DNA of 9,393 nt from contig JAGHTJ010000148.1 in assembly GCA_018065375.1 (NCBI GenBank), positions 1 to 9,393 of the forward strand. Reading direction: 5' to 3'. This document shows, piece after piece, positions 6,331 to 9,393 of this stretch. Made by a program: the position numbers and the translations under genes. How positions within the stretch are numbered: position 1 is the stretch's first letter; the number at the start of each line of letters is the position of its first letter. This stretch comes from Candidatus Equinaster intestinalis (GTDB lineage Bacteria > Bacillota_A > Clostridia > Oscillospirales > Acutalibacteraceae). A model generated the notes under the pieces. It made no database searches and was not told the origin of the DNA. It was given only the letters and a program-made list of their open reading frames with translations.

Positions 6331-7391
6331 GCAGATTTTTCAGTTCAAAATATTCTTCACTCGTGCCCTATACACCCGGCGAACAGCCCCAGGATAAAAA
6401 GTACATAAAGCTTAATACAAATGAATCTCCCTTTCCGCCATCTGTGCTTGCTCAAAGGCTTGCGCGCCAGGCGGCAGGTGATTTAAGGCTCTATCCCGAC
6501 CCGGACTGTAATGCTCTTAAAAAAATTGCCGCTGATAGGTTTAATATAGCCGAAGATGAAATTATTTTCACCAACGGCTCTGATGATATTTTGAATTTTG
6601 CATTTATGGCGTTTTGTGACGATAAAACTCCCGCCGCATTTGCAAACATTACATACGGATTTTATAAAGTGTTTGCGAATTTAAACGGGGTAGAGTACAC
6701 CGAAATTCCGCTTGATGCCGATTTCAAATTAAATCCGAAAGACTATTACGGACTGAATAAAACAATATTTATCGCAAACCCGAATGCGCCCACCGGAATT
6801 GCTCTTTCAAAGAACGAAATCGAGGGCATTGTTGCGGCAAACCCGGAAAATATAGTCGTAGTAGATGAAGCCTATGTTGATTTCGGAGCTGAAAGCTCGC
6901 TCGATTTAATTCATAAGTACGACAATCTGCTTGTATGCCAGACATTTTCAAAATCACGTTCACTTGCAGGCGGCAGAATAGGCTTCGGAGTTGCTTCAAA
7001 AGAGCTAATAAACGATTTGAATACGGTTCGTTATTCCACCAATCCCTACAATATCAACCGTATGACTATGTCGGCGGCAATCGGCGCCCTTACAGACGAA
7101 AAGTATTTTAAAGACTGCTGTAAAAAAATTGCCGATACAAGAGAATATTCGCTGAAAAAATTTGAAAATCTCGGCTTTACCTTTACCGATTCAAAAACAA
7201 ACTTTGTTTTTGTAAAGCATCCGAAGATTTCGGGTAAGGAATTGTATCTTACCCTTAAAGAAAACGGCGTACTCATTCGTCATTTCGATACCGATTTATT
7301 GAGGGACTATAACCGCATAACTATCGGAAGCCGTGAAGAAATGGACGAATTTTTCGTAATTTTGGAAAAAGTTTTGAAGGAGAAAATATGA
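6327..7391 (+). CDS. hisC: Histidinol-phosphate aminotransferase
   Basis: This 354-residue fold-type I PLP enzyme makes histidinol phosphate from imidazole-acetol phosphate and glutamate. Evidence includes the N-terminal LNTNESPFPPS (29-39), LRLYPDPD (53-60), ANPNAPTG (150-157), VVDEAYVDFG (178-187) with Asp 180 and Tyr 183, QTFSKSRSLAGGRIGFG (205-221) with Schiff-base Lys 209 and Arg 217, and RITIG (330-334) with the carboxylate-binding Arg 330. The SRSLAGGRIG form is typical of HisC and differs from the other aminotransferase upstream. The start is GTG 6327, overlapping the hisD stop as GTGA, with a strong GGAGGA at 6315-6320, 6 bases before it. No upstream ATG gives a better fit. HisC homologues can also act on aromatic amino acids, but the operon fixes the role. 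Confidence 0.97.
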   Translation: MSRFFSSKYSSLVPYTPGEQPQDKKYIKLNTNESPFPPSVLAQRLARQAAGDLRLYPDPDCNALKKIAADRFNIAEDEIIFTNGSDDILNFAFMAFCDDKTPAAFANITYGFYKVFANLNGVEYTEIPLDADFKLNPKDYYGLNKTIFIANPNAPTGIALSKNEIEGIVAANPENIVVVDEAYVDFGAESSLDLIHKYDNLLVCQTFSKSRSLAGGRIGFGVASKELINDLNTVRYSTNPYNINRMTMSAAIGALTDEKYFKDCCKKIADTREYSLKKFENLGFTFTDSKTNFVFVKHPKISGKELYLTLKENGVLIRHFDTDLLRDYNRITIGSREEMDEFFVILEKVLKEKI

Positions 7392-7975
7392 GAGAATTTT
7401 CTATAAAAAGAACTACCGCCGAAACCGATATTGATTTGTATTTGAATATTGACGGCACCGGGAAAAGCGAAATAAACACCGGCTGCGGTTTTCTCGACCA
7501 CATGCTAACTCTTTTCGCTTCACACGGTCGCTTCGATTTAAAGGTTTTATGCAAGGGCGATACCTATGTGGATTATCACCACACTGTAGAAGACATCGGG
7601 ATTGCTCTCGGAAATGCCTTTTTTGAGGCACTTGGCGATAAACGCGGAATACACCGCTACGGTGATGTTGTACTTCCGATGGACGAAACCCTTATCCTCT
7701 CGGCAGTTGATTTTTCGGGCAGGTCGTTTCTCGGATATTCAGTAGAAATTCCTACCGAAAAGGTCGGCGATTTTGATACAGAGCTTTGCGAGGAATTTTG
7801 GCTCGGTTTTGTAAGAAAAGCCGAATGTGCTCTTCATATACAGATGCTTTCGGGTAAAAATTCTCACCATATTATCGAAGGAATTTTCAAATCGGTTGCA
7901 AGAAGTCTGCGAATTGCCGTAAGCATAGATGAGGATTTTAAAGACGAAATCCCCTCTACCAAAGGAGTACTCTGA
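7388..7975 (+). CDS. hisB: Imidazoleglycerol-phosphate dehydratase (monofunctional)
   Basis: The 195-residue protein is the stand-alone IGPD type that removes water from imidazole-glycerol phosphate to give imidazole-acetol phosphate. The two metal-binding repeats are visible: GFLDHMLTLFASHGRFDL (34-51) with YHHTVED (63-69), and LHIQMLSGKNSHHIIEG (149-165). His 38, His 46, His 64, His 65, Glu 68, His 89, His 150, His 160, His 161 and Glu 164 are present, matching the manganese-binding and catalytic set of the family. There is no fused HAD phosphatase domain as in enterobacterial HisB, so histidinol-phosphate phosphatase must be a separate gene not seen here. ATG overlaps the hisC stop by 4 bases; AAGGAG at 7377-7382 is the ribosome binding site. 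Confidence 0.98.
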   Translation: MREFSIKRTTAETDIDLYLNIDGTGKSEINTGCGFLDHMLTLFASHGRFDLKVLCKGDTYVDYHHTVEDIGIALGNAFFEALGDKRGIHRYGDVVLPMDETLILSAVDFSGRSFLGYSVEIPTEKVGDFDTELCEEFWLGFVRKAECALHIQMLSGKNSHHIIEGIFKSVARSLRIAVSIDEDFKDEIPSTKGVL

Positions 7976-8595
7976 TGACCGCTATAATTGATTACGGTGT
8001 AGGCAACCTGTTTTCTCTTGTTTCCTCATTTAAAAAAATAGGGGAAACTGCTGTAGTTACTGCCGATATTGAGGTTATAAAAAAGGCTGACAGAATTATA
8101 TTACCCGGTGTTGGTGCTTTTTGCGATGCCATCGGAAAGTTAAAAAGCTCGGGACTTATTCCCGCACTTTTTGCCGAAATCGAAAAAGGAAAGCCGGTTA
8201 TGGGAATTTGCCTTGGTATGCAGTTGCTTTTCGATAAAAGCTTTGAATACGGCGAATATGAGGGACTGGGTTTAATTAAGGGTGAAATTCGTCCTATAGC
8301 CGATTATACTAATAGCCTTAAAATTCCACACATGGGCTGGAATAAACTCGATATAAAGAAAAATCACCCGCTTTTTAAGTACATAAATAACGGTGACTGT
8401 GTCTATTTCGTTCATTCATATTTTGCTACCGACTGCTTTGATAGTATAATCGCAACAAGTGAATACGGCGTGGATATTACCGCCGCAGTAGCCGATAAGA
8501 ACATTTGCGGTTGTCAATTCCACCCCGAAAAAAGCGGCGAGGTGGGTCTTAATATATTAAGAGCTTTTTGCGAAATGAAAGAAGGTACGGTATGA
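7975..8595 (+). CDS. hisH: Imidazole glycerol phosphate synthase, glutamine amidotransferase subunit
   Basis: The 206-residue protein is a class I glutamine amidotransferase that supplies ammonia to HisF. The catalytic triad is intact: Cys 79 in GICLGMQLLF (77-86) and His 183/Glu 185 in CQFHPEKSG (180-188). IDYGVGNLFS (5-14), LPGVGAF (43-49), PHMGWN (118-123) and YFVHSYFA (144-151) are HisH-specific and separate it from PabA/TrpG or GuaA. It would partner the HisF that begins at 9302. Start and previous stop overlap by one base (TGATG), with AAAGGAG at 7961-7967. The last four bases are shared with hisA. Confidence 0.98.
   Translation: MTAIIDYGVGNLFSLVSSFKKIGETAVVTADIEVIKKADRIILPGVGAFCDAIGKLKSSGLIPALFAEIEKGKPVMGICLGMQLLFDKSFEYGEYEGLGLIKGEIRPIADYTNSLKIPHMGWNKLDIKKNHPLFKYINNGDCVYFVHSYFATDCFDSIIATSEYGVDITAAVADKNICGCQFHPEKSGEVGLNILRAFCEMKEGTV
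8580..8585 (+). promoter_or_regulatory. Ribosome binding site that fixes the hisA start at ATG 8592
   Basis: AGAAGG lies 6 bases before ATG 8592, within the last hisH codons. An upstream in-frame TTG (8568) would add eight charged residues with no counterpart in HisA; the family normally starts with the strand leading into FPAIDL, as this ATG does. Confidence 0.8.
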
Positions 8596-9305
8596 TTATT
8601 TTTCCCGCAATAGATTTAATAGGCGGTCATGCCGTACGTCTTTTTAAGGGCGATTATGACCAAGAAACCGTTTACTCCGCCGAGCCCGAAAAGGTTGCTC
8701 TCGATTTTAAAAATGCGGGTGCTACCCACATTCATCTTGTGGATTTAGAGGGCGCAAAGTCGGGAGAAACTCCGGATTTCGATACAATTTGCAAAATTAA
8801 AAACACAAGCGGGCTTTTCTGTGAAATCGGAGGCGGAATTCGCAATATTAAAACTGTTGAAAAGTATATAAATGCCGGGCTTGACCGCGTAATTTTAGGT
8901 ACTGCCGCAGTTACCGACCAGGCATTCCTCGAAACTGCCGTAAAGCTTTACGGAGGCAAAATTACCGTTGGCATTGATATTAAAGACGGCAAGGTTGCCA
9001 TAAAAGGCTGGACAGAGGATTCGGGGCTCGATGCATTCGATTTCTGCAAAAAAATGGAAAGCATAGGTGTAGAACACATTATCTGTACCGATATTTCCAA
9101 GGACGGCGCTATGATTGGCACCAATCGTGAGTTATACCGTGAGTTATCTTCACGTTTTTCCCTTAAAATCACGGCTTCGGGCGGTGTTTCAACCATTGAT
9201 GACGTTGCCGCACTTCGCAAGATGAACATTTACGGCGCGATTATCGGCAAGGCTTACTATACCGGTGCTATTGATTTAAAAGAAGCGGTTAGGGTGGCAA
9301 AATGA
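8592..9305 (+). CDS. hisA: Phosphoribosylformimino-5-aminoimidazole carboxamide ribotide isomerase
   Basis: The 237-residue TIM-barrel enzyme isomerises ProFAR to PRFAR, an Amadori rearrangement just before the HisHF step. [19 protein letters not shown] (4-22), DLEGAKSG (51-58), EIGGGIRN (78-85), [14 protein letters not shown] (127-140), [14 protein letters not shown] (165-178) and [10 protein letters not shown] (195-204) are all present. Asp 8, Asp 129 and Thr 166 match the catalytic residues known from Thermotoga HisA, and the phosphate-binding glycines sit after strands 3 and 7. [10 protein letters not shown] near the start favours HisA over the HisF that follows. Length is normal. ATG overlaps the hisH stop by 4 bases, and its own stop overlaps the hisF start by 4. 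Confidence 0.97.
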   Translation: MIIFPAIDLIGGHAVRLFKGDYDQETVYSAEPEKVALDFKNAGATHIHLVDLEGAKSGETPDFDTICKIKNTSGLFCEIGGGIRNIKTVEKYINAGLDRVILGTAAVTDQAFLETAVKLYGGKITVGIDIKDGKVAIKGWTEDSGLDAFDFCKKMESIGVEHIICTDISKDGAMIGTNRELYRELSSRFSLKITASGGVSTIDDVAALRKMNIYGAIIGKAYYTGAIDLKEAVRVAK

Positions 9306-9393
9306 TTACAAAAAGAATTATTCCTTGTTTAGATGTTAGAAACGGTCAGGTTGTTAAGGGTGTAAATTTTGAGGGCCTGCGCGAAATCAATTC
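9302..9393 (+). CDS. hisF: Imidazole glycerol phosphate synthase, cyclase subunit (5' part, cut by window end)
   Basis: Only the first 30 residues are visible. [15 protein letters not shown] and [14 protein letters not shown] match the conserved HisF N-terminus, including the catalytic Asp 11 in PCLDV. HisF is about 250 residues, so roughly 220 lie beyond the window. It would form IGP synthase with the HisH encoded above. The ATG overlaps the hisA stop (ATGA); the ribosome binding site AGGGTGG (9291-9297) is weaker than the others in the operon and only 4 bases away. Confidence 0.95.
   Translation, partial: MITKRIIPCLDVRNGQVVKGVNFEGLREIN

Noticed and set aside
8568..8591. TTG 8568 as the start of hisA.
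   Set aside because: Adds a charged octapeptide not seen in HisA and ignores the AGAAGG-spaced ATG 8592 that forms the usual 4-base overlap.
1..9393. Mobile element, CRISPR, toxin-antitoxin or defence genes.
   Set aside because: Essentially all bases are accounted for by metabolic genes, one terminator and one promoter region; no transposase, integrase, direct-repeat array or small orphan gene is visible.

Overview
The window is a compact, single-direction (+ strand) stretch of core metabolism from what looks like a low-to-mid GC Gram-positive anaerobe. Strong GGAGG-type ribosome binding sites, a TTGACA/TAAAAT promoter, an AT-rich intergenic region, a short-form HisG that depends on HisZ, and a PaaK-type ligase next to a tandem ACT protein all fit a Clostridia, perhaps Oscillospirales-type, gut bacterium. 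That taxonomic call is inference from gene style; there is no marker gene here.

Region 1 (1-3375) is one apparent operon. It holds the 3' end of a YczE/DUF6198-type membrane protein, a phenylacetate-CoA-ligase-family enzyme (paaK-like, start corrected to ATG 366), a tandem ACT-domain protein and a fold-type I PLP aminotransferase. Gene gaps are 2 to 18 bases. The unit ends in a strong intrinsic terminator (stem 3336-3369 plus U-run to 3375). The gene set suggests amino acid to 2-oxo acid to (aryl)acetate/acyl-CoA chemistry with an amino-acid-sensing ACT protein, but the substrate cannot be read from the sequence.

Region 2 (3376-3481) is a 106-base control region. It has a good sigma-A promoter (TTGACA 3407-3412, TAAAAT 3431-3436), an inferred leader of about 40 nt, and a perfect 16-bp AT-only palindrome (3455-3470) directly upstream of the Shine-Dalgarno. 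There is no room for a T-box or a leader-peptide attenuator.

Region 3 (3482-9393 and beyond) is a histidine biosynthesis operon: hisZ-hisG (one fused ORF), hisD, hisC, hisB, hisH, hisA and the start of hisF. Every junction overlaps by 1 or 4 bases (ATGA, GTGA or TGATG), so the operon looks translationally coupled from end to end. Together these genes cover entry into the pathway (HisZG), the ring-forming steps (HisA, HisH, HisF), dehydration (HisB), transamination (HisC) and the last two oxidations (HisD). HisI/HisE are not seen and presumably lie downstream or elsewhere. HisB lacks a phosphatase domain, so histidinol-phosphate phosphatase must be encoded elsewhere.

I see no mobile element, CRISPR, RNA gene or defence system. 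The most unusual item is the HisZ-HisG fusion. The next are the palindrome in the his leader and the coupling of a membrane protein to the PaaK-like ligase. Nothing here convincingly amounts to a previously undescribed system.
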